From Zunongwangia atlantica 22II14-10F7 (GTDB lineage: Bacteria; Bacteroidota; Bacteroidia; Flavobacteriales; Flavobacteriaceae): a DNA stretch of 64,000 nucleotides. The DNA is taken from NCBI RefSeq assembly GCF_002094855.1, contig NZ_ARYN01000001.1, forward strand, positions 1 to 64,000, written 5' to 3'. The translations under genes were made by a program, and so were the position numbers. Below are positions 9,536 to 18,746 of this stretch, piece by piece. Within the stretch, counting starts at the first letter, position 1. Every line of letters begins with the position of its first letter. Under the pieces are notes generated by a model that saw only the letters and a program-made list of their open reading frames with translations, was not told the DNA's origin and did not search any database.

Positions 9536-12307
9536 ATGCGTTGGTTAATCCTGTTACTATTATGTATTCCGTCTTTAAGTAAAAGTCAGGAACTCCCGCC
9601 AATTACAAATTTTGATACCAAAACCTACAATGCAGGCAACCAAAACTGGATGGTTGGGCAGGGAGATAATAGTTGGATGTATTTTGCTAATAACTCTGGT
9701 TTATTGTCTTTTAATGGCGAGCAATGGGCGCTTTATAAAATGAAGGATGGTAGTCCCATACGTTCTGTAAAGGTGGTCGATAGCCTAATTTTTACCGGTG
9801 CTTACATGGATTTTGGTTATTGGCAAAAGAATAGTCTTGGTTCATTTAATTATACGTCACTTTTAGATAAATTACCTTCAGAAATTCGTGATGGCGAGCA
9901 AATTTGGCACATTGAAGCTTTAGGTAATTATATAGTTTTTCAGAGTTTAAGCAGGCTTTTTAGTTATCATTTAGATAATAGGAGTATTGCCATTACCGAT
10001 CTTGGAAAAACGATTTCTAACCTTTTTAAATCGGGTAATACTGTTTATTTTCAGGTGGCCGAAGATGGTTTGTATTCTATAAAAAGTGGTGGGATAGAAC
10101 GAGAGGTTGGTTTTGAACAGCTTGGAGCAAAAGCAATTATACAGGTTTTTGAATGGAATAATCAAAAAGTGGCATTAACCCGTGATGATGGTTTGTTTGC
10201 TTTTGGGCAATCTAAATGGGATAAAATAAATGTCCCAAATTATCCAATTTCAGCTAGTTTTTTTTCTGCGGAATATACTAACGATAACAAGTTGGTTTTA
10301 GGAAGTATTGGTGATGGATTATTCATCTTAAATCTTTTAGATGGGAATATTCAGCAAATTGTTCAACCAGATATTTTAAATAATACCATTTTATCGGTAT
10401 TTGAAGATCAATTGGGGCAAATCTGGTGCGGACTAGATAATGGTATTAGCCTTATCGAAAAGGATAGTCAGTTTTCGATATTTTCAGATATTACGGGTAA
10501 GCTAGGCACGGTTTATTGCAGTATTATGTTTGAAAATGAATTGTACCTGGGAACCAATCAGGGTTTGTATAAACGTAATGATCGTGAAAGGGATTTTAAT
10601 TTAATCGAAGGTACCAGCGGCCAGGTTTGGAGTTTACAGGAGTTTAATGATCAGCTTTTTATTGGTCACGATCGTGGTACTTTTACGCTAAAGAAAGATA
10701 ATTTATCCTATATTTTTGATGGATTGGGAACCTGGCAGATAGTTCCTTTTAAAGATGGTTTTATTCAGGGGCATTATAATGGAATAAGTTATTTTAAGGA
10801 AGGCCAAACTTTTAATGAAATCTCGTATTTGGATGGCTTCAATCTCTCTTCGCGTAATATTCTAAATTATAATGATCAAGAAATTTGGGTAGGTCACGAT
10901 CATAAAGGAATTTTTAAATTGAAGCCAGATTTATCGAATTTCAGTATAAAGCTAGAAAAAAATTATACTGTAGATTATAAAGATGCCTCTGGAATTAAAT
11001 TGTTTAAGTTTAATGATGATATTTATTATTCTACCGCACAAAGTATTTTTAGATATGATGCTCAAAAAGATATTTTTACTGAAGAAAATCAATTAAATAC
11101 CGTTTTTAAAGATATAGATCGAAATTCTGGCATTTCTCATATCACCAAAGATGGTAAGTGGTGGTCTTTTTCTGAAAATGAAATGTATTATACCGTTAAA
11201 GATGCTTTTCAGGAAGGTTTAAATGTAGAGTCGATTCCGCTTTCTTATGAATTTCGAAATATTTCAAACGGATTTGAAAACTTATCTCAAATTGGCGAAA
11301 ATCGATATTTAGTAGGAAGTAATCATGGATATGCAATTTTTAATACGCCATTTAAAAAGCATGAAATTCCAGATCTAGAAATTAATAAGATCGAGATTGC
11401 AAATAAAGATCTGAATTTTAAAATAATCGATAAAAATCGAGCAAACCCAGTTTTCAAAAACTCAGAGAACTACTTCAATTTTTATTTTAATACACCGGTT
11501 TATCAGCGATTTTCCAATATAACCTATAGTTATAGAATTAAAGGTTTTACAGATACCTGGACGCCATTTAGAAATGTAAATATGGCAAATTTTGAAAATC
11601 TGCCTTATGGGGATTATGAATTTCAGGTAAAAGCTAAATATGACGGACAGGAAACTAATATTGCCGTTTATCCATTCGTTATAGAAAAGCCCTGGTTCTT
11701 ATCGAATCTTGCCATTTTTATCTATGTTTTATTCTTAATCATAATAGTACTTGTAATTCATCATTTCTATACCAGATATTACAATAAGCGACATGCTGAA
11801 ATGATAAAAATAGAAAAGGAGAAAGCTGAATTGCAGCAATTAGAAGCTGCGCAGGAAATCATGCAACTTAAAAATGAACAGTTAGAAGCTGATGTGTCCT
11901 CAAAAAATAGGGAATTGGCGGCATCAACGATGAGTATTATACGTAAGAGTGAGGTACTTAATCAAATAAAGAATGAGCTAGGCGCAGTTTCAAAATTAGA
12001 AGATATTAAAGCCGTTTTAAAAACGATTGATGCTAATATTAATGAAGAAGATAACTGGAAATTCTTCAAAGAGGCTTTCGATAATGCAGATAAGGATTTT
12101 CTACAAACCGTTAAAGCGAAACATCCTAATTTGACTTCTAATGATTTAAAACTTTGCGCATACTTACGTCTTAATTTATCTTCAAAGGAAATAGCTCCTC
12201 TATTAAATATTTCTGTAAGAAGTGTAGAAATTAAACGATATCGTTTGAGGAAAAAGATGGATTTAGCTCATGAAGAAGGTTTGGTAGAGTACATCTTAAG
12301 TTTCTAA
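9536..12307 (+). CDS. ligand-sensing transmembrane regulator: beta-propeller, Y_Y_Y domain, LuxR-type HTH
   Basis: One-piece membrane regulator of 923 residues that probably senses glucan oligosaccharide in the periplasm and controls the locus downstream. Residues 1-17 are a signal peptide. About 40-640 form a two-component-regulator propeller (Reg_prop-like repeats such as QIWCGLDNGISL). About 655-715 is a Y_Y_Y domain. One membrane helix lies near 721-745 (LAIFIYVLFLIIIVLVI), followed by a coiled coil to about 800. A C-terminal LuxR/GerE-like helix-turn-helix covers about 865-920 (LSSKEIAPLLNISVRSVEIK). It has no histidine kinase or receiver domain, unlike hybrid two-component systems, so binding must be coupled to DNA directly. 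It directly precedes susC on the same strand. Confidence 0.92.
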   Translation: MRWLILLLLCIPSLSKSQELPPITNFDTKTYNAGNQNWMVGQGDNSWMYFANNSGLLSFNGEQWALYKMKDGSPIRSVKVVDSLIFTGAYMDFGYWQKNSLGSFNYTSLLDKLPSEIRDGEQIWHIEALGNYIVFQSLSRLFSYHLDNRSIAITDLGKTISNLFKSGNTVYFQVAEDGLYSIKSGGIEREVGFEQLGAKAIIQVFEWNNQKVALTRDDGLFAFGQSKWDKINVPNYPISASFFSAEYTNDNKLVLGSIGDGLFILNLLDGNIQQIVQPDILNNTILSVFEDQLGQIWCGLDNGISLIEKDSQFSIFSDITGKLGTVYCSIMFENELYLGTNQGLYKRNDRERDFNLIEGTSGQVWSLQEFNDQLFIGHDRGTFTLKKDNLSYIFDGLGTWQIVPFKDGFIQGHYNGISYFKEGQTFNEISYLDGFNLSSRNILNYNDQEIWVGHDHKGIFKLKPDLSNFSIKLEKNYTVDYKDASGIKLFKFNDDIYYSTAQSIFRYDAQKDIFTEENQLNTVFKDIDRNSGISHITKDGKWWSFSENEMYYTVKDAFQEGLNVESIPLSYEFRNISNGFENLSQIGENRYLVGSNHGYAIFNTPFKKHEIPDLEINKIEIANKDLNFKIIDKNRANPVFKNSENYFNFYFNTPVYQRFSNITYSYRIKGFTDTWTPFRNVNMANFENLPYGDYEFQVKAKYDGQETNIAVYPFVIEKPWFLSNLAIFIYVLFLIIIVLVIHHFYTRYYNKRHAEMIKIEKEKAELQQLEAAQEIMQLKNEQLEADVSSKNRELAASTMSIIRKSEVLNQIKNELGAVSKLEDIKAVLKTIDANINEEDNWKFFKEAFDNADKDFLQTVKAKHPNLTSNDLKLCAYLRLNLSSKEIAPLLNISVRSVEIKRYRLRKKMDLAHEEGLVEYILSF

Positions 12308-12454
12308 TTCCTTTACAAGTGTAAAATTTACCTCAACATTACCACAACATTATCGTATATTTCTCATTGTCTGTGTTTTAAGCAATCATTTTTAAATTCA
12401 TTGTAATCACTATTTATACAGGTGTTTATTGCTGAATCCTCAATTTTAACACTG

Positions 12455-12462
12455 TATTTTTG
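12455..12462 (+). promoter_or_regulatory. candidate -7 element of the glucan locus
   Basis: TATTTTTG matches the Bacteroidetes -7 consensus TAnnTTTG. It lies 85 bases before the preferred susC start in a 240-base gap. A TTG is present upstream but at longer spacing than usual, which would suit an activator-dependent promoter. Confidence 0.45.
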
Positions 12463-12547
12463 AAATGTATACTTTTTGTAAGGGTTTTAAATTCTTGTTA
12501 AGCTTTTATTAAATACTAATTTGCATACCAAACAAAACAATCAACAA

Positions 12548-15500
12548 ATGAATAGAGTACTGTTACTTATTTTATTTTGTATGCTTTCATTTGGCATACA
12601 CGCTCAAACGTTTTCGGTTTCGGGTACAGTTTCAGAAGATGAAACACAAATGCCATTACCCGGTGTTAACGTTGTAGTGAAAGGAACAACTAATGGAGTA
12701 ATTACCGATTTTGATGGTAATTTTTCAATAGAAGATGTTTCTATGGGAGATGTGCTTGTATTTTCTTATATAGGATATACAAGTAAAGAAGTTACCATTA
12801 CCAATCAGGATGCGGTTAATGTTATCCTTGCTGTAGATTCCCAGGCATTAGATGAAGTATTGGTTATTGGATATGGTGAGCAAAAGAAAAGGGATATCAC
12901 CGGTGCGGTTTCTAATGTAGGAGCTGAAACTATTTCTAAACTAGAGCCTGTAAATGCCGCCCAGGCTTTACAAGGAACAACTTCTGGGGTTAATGTAACA
13001 CCAACAGGAGGTTCTCCGGGAGCCGAATCGAACATTAGGATTCGTGGAATTTCAACAAACGGGCAGAACAAACCACTAGTAATTCTGGATGGTTTTCAAT
13101 ATGAAGGAGGATTAAATAGTATAAACCCTCAGGATATCGAAAACATCACCGTATTAAAAGATGCTCAGGCTGCTATTTATGGTACCATAGGTGCGAATGG
13201 TGTGATCTTGGTAACTACCAAATCTGGTAAGAAAAATCAAAAAGCAAAGGTTTCTTACGAGGGATATACTGGTATCCAGGAAACGACCAGAAAATTACCA
13301 GTTTTAAATGCTACAGAATATGCACTTATTTTAAACGAAAGCTATGCTAATGCAGGGCAATCTTTACCATTTTCTAATGTAAATGGTCTTGGCGCTGGTA
13401 CAGATTGGCAGGATGAAGTTTTTCAGGAAGCGATGGTGACAAGCCATAACCTTTCTATAGTTGGTGGGGAAGAGAAGATCACTTATTCTATTGGTGCTTC
13501 AAATTTAAAGCAGAAAGGTATTATTTCTCCTGAAAAATCACAATTTGAGCGTAGTACTGCTAAAATTACTTTAAATGCAGATCTTACCGATAAGCTTAAT
13601 GTTCAGACAAAGTTATTTTACAATAGTACAGAAAGTAGTACGGTAAACAGCTTTAGTTTAGGATCTGTTTTATTTAATGCCGCGAATATTGCGCCGACTA
13701 TAGATCCTTCAGTAAGTAATTTAGACGGACAAATAAATCTAGGAAACGAGGTGGTGAATCCATTAACACAACTAGATAATACGTATAATAAATACATTAC
13801 TAATCGTTTAAGTGGTACAGTGCAGGCAAGTTTAGATTATGCTACTAATCTAAATCTACAGGCTCGTATCGGTTTCAATACAAGCAATACTAAGAATAGA
13901 GAGTTTACGCCTCAATTTAATTATGGTACGGGTAAGATCTATACCAATACAAATAGCTCGGTTACGCTTGGAAAGATAAACGATAACGATTATACGTTCG
14001 ATCTTTTTAATACCTACGAAAATACATTTGCAGATGCGCACGATGTAACCTTTTTGGTAGGGATGACGGCTTACGAAACTAATGGTGAAGGTCTTTATGG
14101 ATCAAGAACCGGAGTGCAAGCCAATAGCTGGGAGTTCGCAGATCTTAGTAGTGCAAATGGTGCTGGAGAAGAGCAAACAAACTCTTCATATTCTTATAAG
14201 CTAAGAAGACTGTCTTACTTTGGACGTATTCAGTATGCATTTCAGGATAAATATTTATTATCTGCAATGTTACGTCGTGATAGTTCAACCAAATTTGGAC
14301 CAAATAATCGTGTAGCTTATTTTCCATCAGCAACTGCAGGTTGGGTGATTTCAGAAGAAAACTTCTTTAACGAAGATGGATTCCTTAATTTCTTAAAACT
14401 ACGTGGTAGTTACGGGGTGTTAGGAAACGATCAAATTCCAGATTTTGGATATTTAGCTTTATTGAATGGTGAAGCAACTTATGTGCTTGGCCAAGAGCAA
14501 TTATTAGTAAATGGTCGTGCCTTGGGCCAATTGGCGAACCCAAATTTACAATGGGAAGAGGCGAAGAAATTTGATGTTGGTTTAGATGCTAACTTCTTAG
14601 ATAGAAAATTCGAATTTACAGTAGATTACTTTATCAATAATCGTGATAATTTATTAATCTCTAATATTCCGGTTTCAGGAATTTATGGGGTAGGAGCACC
14701 TGCCTCGGGTAGTCCTACTATTAATGCAGGTTCTGTTAGAAACGCAGGTTGGGAATTTGCTTTAAGTTATAATAACAAGTTTAACGACGACTTTTCTTTA
14801 AATGCTTCATTCAACGTAAGTACGCTGGATAATGAAGTTACTCAGGTAAACGGAACCAATTTTATTGAAGACGGAGACTTTGGTGTTGGTCAGCCTTTAA
14901 TTTCAAGAATGGAAGAAGGTAAACCAATTGGTTATTTCTACGGATATCAAACCGATGGGATCTTCCAAAATCAAGCTGAAGTAGATGCGCATCCTTCTCA
15001 ATTAGCTTTAGGTGCAGAGGCAATGCCTGGAGATATTAGATATCGTGATCTAAATGGAGACGGAGTGATAGATAATAACGACCGTACAGATCTAGGTAAT
15101 CCAATTCCAGAGGTGACCTTAGGTTTTAATTTTGGCTTCAACTTTAAGAATTTTGATTTCGCAACCTATATGTTCTCTAACCTTGGGAATGATATTGTGC
15201 GTAACTACGAAAGAGATCAGCCTAACGTAAATAAAATGAGCTATGTGTTAGATCGTTGGACGGGTGCTGGTACAAGCAACACTGTTCCAAGAGTAACAAC
15301 AGCAGCGACCGCAAACAAAGTATTCTCAGATTTTTATATCGAAGATGGTTCTTTCGCAAGAATCCAAACCGTGAGTTTAGGATACACGATTCCGTCTGAA
15401 TTTACTCAGAAGGTTTCTATCGATAGATTCAGAGTTTACGGAAAAGTAGATAACGTATACACGTTTACTGAATATTCTGGTTACGATCCTACAGCTTCAT

Positions 15501-15586
15501 CGGGAGAGCCAATTGGTGGAGGGATCGATCTAGGTTTCTATCCATTACCAAGAACGTATATGTTAGGTGTAAATCTTGAATTTTAA
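12548..15586 (+). CDS. SusC/RagA-family TonB-dependent outer-membrane receptor (glucan locus)
   Basis: Outer-membrane oligosaccharide importer that works with the next gene's SusD protein. I chose ATG at 12548 over an in-frame TTG at 12521 because it places a normal signal peptide (LLILFCMLSFGIHAQ) at the N-terminus; the protein then has 1012 residues. Domain order is a carboxypeptidase-regulatory-like domain (about 25-100, PLPGVNVVVKGTTNG), a TonB-box region (DEVLVIGYGEQKKRDITGAV), a plug domain and a 22-strand-type barrel ending in aromatic LEF. The beta-glucan substrate is inferred from the GH16 and GH3 genes downstream. It is 4 bases from susD, so they are co-transcribed. Confidence 0.95.
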   Translation: MNRVLLLILFCMLSFGIHAQTFSVSGTVSEDETQMPLPGVNVVVKGTTNGVITDFDGNFSIEDVSMGDVLVFSYIGYTSKEVTITNQDAVNVILAVDSQALDEVLVIGYGEQKKRDITGAVSNVGAETISKLEPVNAAQALQGTTSGVNVTPTGGSPGAESNIRIRGISTNGQNKPLVILDGFQYEGGLNSINPQDIENITVLKDAQAAIYGTIGANGVILVTTKSGKKNQKAKVSYEGYTGIQETTRKLPVLNATEYALILNESYANAGQSLPFSNVNGLGAGTDWQDEVFQEAMVTSHNLSIVGGEEKITYSIGASNLKQKGIISPEKSQFERSTAKITLNADLTDKLNVQTKLFYNSTESSTVNSFSLGSVLFNAANIAPTIDPSVSNLDGQINLGNEVVNPLTQLDNTYNKYITNRLSGTVQASLDYATNLNLQARIGFNTSNTKNREFTPQFNYGTGKIYTNTNSSVTLGKINDNDYTFDLFNTYENTFADAHDVTFLVGMTAYETNGEGLYGSRTGVQANSWEFADLSSANGAGEEQTNSSYSYKLRRLSYFGRIQYAFQDKYLLSAMLRRDSSTKFGPNNRVAYFPSATAGWVISEENFFNEDGFLNFLKLRGSYGVLGNDQIPDFGYLALLNGEATYVLGQEQLLVNGRALGQLANPNLQWEEAKKFDVGLDANFLDRKFEFTVDYFINNRDNLLISNIPVSGIYGVGAPASGSPTINAGSVRNAGWEFALSYNNKFNDDFSLNASFNVSTLDNEVTQVNGTNFIEDGDFGVGQPLISRMEEGKPIGYFYGYQTDGIFQNQAEVDAHPSQLALGAEAMPGDIRYRDLNGDGVIDNNDRTDLGNPIPEVTLGFNFGFNFKNFDFATYMFSNLGNDIVRNYERDQPNVNKMSYVLDRWTGAGTSNTVPRVTTAATANKVFSDFYIEDGSFARIQTVSLGYTIPSEFTQKVSIDRFRVYGKVDNVYTFTEYSGYDPTASSGEPIGGGIDLGFYPLPRTYMLGVNLEF

Positions 15587-15590
15587 AAAA

Positions 15591-17093
15591 ATGATGATGA
15601 AGATAAATATCAAAAGAAATATAATTTTGGCAGCAATTGCCGCTTCGCTGGGGATTACTTCCTGCGGAGATGATTATGTAGAAGTAGATCCACCTTATGG
15701 GATTAACTCAGATTCTTACTTCACTACAGAAGATGATTATTATAACGCTTTGATAGGAACTTACGATATTCTACAAAGTACTTATGTAAATGTGATCTTA
15801 GGAGAGATAGCATCAGATAATGCTAATGCTGGTGGAGAAAGTGCAACAGATGTGATTGGATGGCAACAGGTAGACCGTATGCAACATACCCCTGTAAACG
15901 ATAATCTTGATGATATTTGGGATTGGAATTTTGCAGGTGTTTATCGTGCAAGTTTTGTGTTAGAAAATGCCGATAATATCGATTTTGAAGGTAAATCTCA
16001 ATTATTAGCCGAGGCTTACTTTTTAAGAGCTTATTTCAATTTTGAATTATTAAAATGGTTTGGTCCTATTCCTATTAAACCTGAAGGGCGTTTTACTTTA
16101 GGTGAGGCGCAAACTATCCCAAGAGCTTCCAGAAGTGAAGTTTATGCGCTAATTGAGCAGGATCTGGCATACGCCGAAGAAAACTTAGCGATAAATGCTC
16201 CTGAAGTTGGTCGTGTAACTAAAGGTGCTGCGCAGGCTTTACTTGGTAAAGTGTATTTATATCAGGATAAATTCTCTGAAGCTGCAACAGAACTTCAAAA
16301 AGTGATCAATTCTGGTCAATATCACCTTTATGGTACTCAGGGTAGTGAAAACTATGAAAACCTTTTTGAATATTCTGCAGAGAATAGCGCCGAATCTGTT
16401 TTCGAAATTCAGTATACAGGTACAGAAGGTGCAGGTTTTGAATGTTTACAATGTAGTGAAGGAAACGTAATGGTTGGATTTAGCGGAATTCGTGGATATT
16501 CTGGTCCTGTTTTCGAATCTGGTTACGGTTTCAACCTTCCTACAGAAGAAGCTTATAATTCTTTTGAAGATGGAGATCTAAGACAGGATGTTAGTGTTTT
16601 GGATATTGATGCATGGGCTTCAGAAACTGGTGCTTCTTATAATATAGGAAACCAGGATGAGGTAACTGGTCATACTGGCTATTACAACCGCAAATATTTA
16701 CCACGACAAAATGATAATCTTGGAGATGCCAATTTAACGCAACCTAATAATTATAGAGCTATTAGATATGCAGATGTTTTGCTTATGGCTGCTGAAGCTT
16801 TAAATCGTGGAGGAATAAATGATTCTCAAGCATTATCTTACTTAAATATGGTAAGAGATCGTGCTGGTTTAGACGCTGCAGATCTTAGTGGTTCTGCACT
16901 TACTGAGCAAATTTATCAGGATAGAAGATCTGAAATGATTGGAGAGGGGCATCGATTCTTTGACCTGGTAAGAACAGGTAGAGCCGAGCAGTTTATCGAT
17001 GGTTTCACAGCAAATAAGAACGAGGTTTTTCCTATTCCGTTAGAAGAAATACAATTCGCTCAGGGTAACTGGGATCAAAACACTGGTTATTAA
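15591..17093 (+). CDS. SusD/RagB-family nutrient-binding lipoprotein (glucan locus)
   Basis: Surface lid protein of the SusCD importer, 500 residues from ATG 15591. An upstream in-frame TTG at 15576 overlaps susC and is unlikely. The signal peptide ends in lipobox GITSC and the mature end CGDDYVEVD is rich in acid, matching the Bacteroidetes lipoprotein export signal for the cell surface. The N-terminal TPR-like helices (AEAYFLRAYFNFELLKWFG) and the C-terminal SusD domain (RSEMIGEGHRFFDLVRTGRA) are typical. It should grasp glucan oligosaccharides and close over SusC. It lies between susC and the binding lipoprotein in one operon. Confidence 0.95.
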   Translation: MMMKINIKRNIILAAIAASLGITSCGDDYVEVDPPYGINSDSYFTTEDDYYNALIGTYDILQSTYVNVILGEIASDNANAGGESATDVIGWQQVDRMQHTPVNDNLDDIWDWNFAGVYRASFVLENADNIDFEGKSQLLAEAYFLRAYFNFELLKWFGPIPIKPEGRFTLGEAQTIPRASRSEVYALIEQDLAYAEENLAINAPEVGRVTKGAAQALLGKVYLYQDKFSEAATELQKVINSGQYHLYGTQGSENYENLFEYSAENSAESVFEIQYTGTEGAGFECLQCSEGNVMVGFSGIRGYSGPVFESGYGFNLPTEEAYNSFEDGDLRQDVSVLDIDAWASETGASYNIGNQDEVTGHTGYYNRKYLPRQNDNLGDANLTQPNNYRAIRYADVLLMAAEALNRGGINDSQALSYLNMVRDRAGLDAADLSGSALTEQIYQDRRSEMIGEGHRFFDLVRTGRAEQFIDGFTANKNEVFPIPLEEIQFAQGNWDQNTGY

Positions 17094-17103
17094 AATATAG
17101 ATT

Positions 17104-18732
17104 ATGAAGAATTATATAAAATCAATTATAGCATGCTTTTCTTTTCTTCTATTATCGTCATGTTCAGATGATGATAGTCTGGAAAGCGTAGAAATTGCAA
17201 TGCCCTCAGATATCTCTGCTCAGTTTACTGTAAAGCAGGATAATTCTGGTGAAGTAAGCATATTGCCTTCGGCTACTGGAGCAAATATGTTTAGTGTAGA
17301 TTTTGGAGATGGTAGCGAAGTTTCAGATTCATTTGCTCCGGGAACTCAGGTAGATCATACGTATGCTGAAGGGCAATACGATGTAACTATCTACGCGATG
17401 AACCTTAATGGAGAGGTTGCTGAAGCTTCTCAATCTTTAAACGTTTCGTTCTTAGCTCCAGAGAATCTGGAAGTAACGATTACCCCAACTCAAACCAATC
17501 CTTACGAGATTACGGTGAGTGCAACGGCAGATAATGCTTCTGGTTATGAGGTTTATTTTGGTGAAACAGCAGATGAAACTCCTGTATTATTGATGCAGGG
17601 AGAAACTGCATCTTACGAATATAGTGATGTAGGGACTTATACAGTAAGAGTAGTCGCCTTAAGTGGAGGAGCTGCAACTACAGAGTATACAGAAGAAGTT
17701 GTTATCGATGGCGCTAGCGGCGCGGTAACATTCCCTATAACTTTTGATGACGCAACAGTAGACTATCAATTTGTAACCTTTAATGGCGCAAGTTTCGAAG
17801 TAGTTAGTAATCCTCAACAATCAGGAATTCATAATGTAGAAACTAATGTTGGGGCGATCACTAATTCTGGTAATGCTTACGAAGGTGGATCTTTCAATTT
17901 AGGTGGGGCTCTGGATTTCAGTGGAGACAATAAACTAATTACACTTAAATTTTATTCTGAAGTTTCTGTTCCTATTCTTCTAAAATTAGAAGGCGGAGTG
18001 AACGGAGAGCGTCAAAATGAAGTAGTCGTAACTCACGGTGGTACAGGATGGGAAGAACTTACTTTCGATTTTAATACGGCAACGAAGAGTTACATCGACG
18101 GTAGCCAGGGAGTTGGCGAGGCATTTGTTCCAACTGGCCAATACGGTACTGTAACTATGTTTGTTGATGGTCCTGGTGAAACAAGCGGTACATTCTATAT
18201 CGACGATCTTATGCAAACTAATGGAGCAGTTTCCGGACCGCAGGCTGCTGCGCCGGTTCCTTCTTTGGATGCAGCAAATGTGATCTCTTTATTCAGTAAT
18301 GCATACTCAAATGTAAATGTGAATACCTGGAGAACAGATTGGTCTGTAGCCGAATATGAAGAAGTGAGTATAGAAGGCGATGCTGTTAAAAAATACTCTG
18401 CTTTAGATTATGTGGGTATAGAAGCAACTTCACCAATGATCGATGCTTCTGCAATGACTCATTTTCACGTAGATGTATGGTCTTCAGACTTTACTGAATT
18501 CCGAGTAAAACTGGTAGATTTTGGATCAGATGCGGCTTATGGTGGCGGCGATGATGTAGAACACGAACTGGTATTTTCAGCTCCGGCGCAAGGCGAATGG
18601 GTAAGCATGGATATTGCTTTAAGTGATTTTACCAACCTTGTAACTAAGGGACATATTGCTCAGATCATATTCTCTGGAAATCCTACGGGACAGCATACGG
18701 TTTATATTGATAACGTGTATTTCCATAATTAA
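17104..18732 (+). CDS. PKD-domain surface glycan-binding lipoprotein
   Basis: Probable non-catalytic glucan-binding protein in the SusE/F position, 542 residues. The lipobox LLSSC is followed by CSDDDS, a strong surface-export signature. A PKD-like domain spans about 35-115 (VDFGDGSEVSDSF is diagnostic) and a second PKD-like domain about 120-200. Two jelly-roll, carbohydrate-binding-module-like domains follow at about 210-375 and 385-542, each ending in the related strand GTFYIDDL or TVYIDNVYF. No glycosidase motif is present. It is 10 bases from susD and 14 bases from the GH16 gene. Binding of beta-glucan is inferred from position and fold; the exact CBM family is not assigned. Confidence 0.85.
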   Translation: MKNYIKSIIACFSFLLLSSCSDDDSLESVEIAMPSDISAQFTVKQDNSGEVSILPSATGANMFSVDFGDGSEVSDSFAPGTQVDHTYAEGQYDVTIYAMNLNGEVAEASQSLNVSFLAPENLEVTITPTQTNPYEITVSATADNASGYEVYFGETADETPVLLMQGETASYEYSDVGTYTVRVVALSGGAATTEYTEEVVIDGASGAVTFPITFDDATVDYQFVTFNGASFEVVSNPQQSGIHNVETNVGAITNSGNAYEGGSFNLGGALDFSGDNKLITLKFYSEVSVPILLKLEGGVNGERQNEVVVTHGGTGWEELTFDFNTATKSYIDGSQGVGEAFVPTGQYGTVTMFVDGPGETSGTFYIDDLMQTNGAVSGPQAAAPVPSLDAANVISLFSNAYSNVNVNTWRTDWSVAEYEEVSIEGDAVKKYSALDYVGIEATSPMIDASAMTHFHVDVWSSDFTEFRVKLVDFGSDAAYGGGDDVEHELVFSAPAQGEWVSMDIALSDFTNLVTKGHIAQIIFSGNPTGQHTVYIDNVYFHN

Positions 18733-18746
18733 AAATTAGACGTAAA

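Noticed and set aside
12521-12547. TTG start for susC (and similar early TTG/GTG starts at 15576, 20486, 22767, 37681 and 56764)
   Set aside because: In each case a downstream ATG gives a normal signal peptide or family N-terminus, while the added residues are not family-like or overlap the previous gene.
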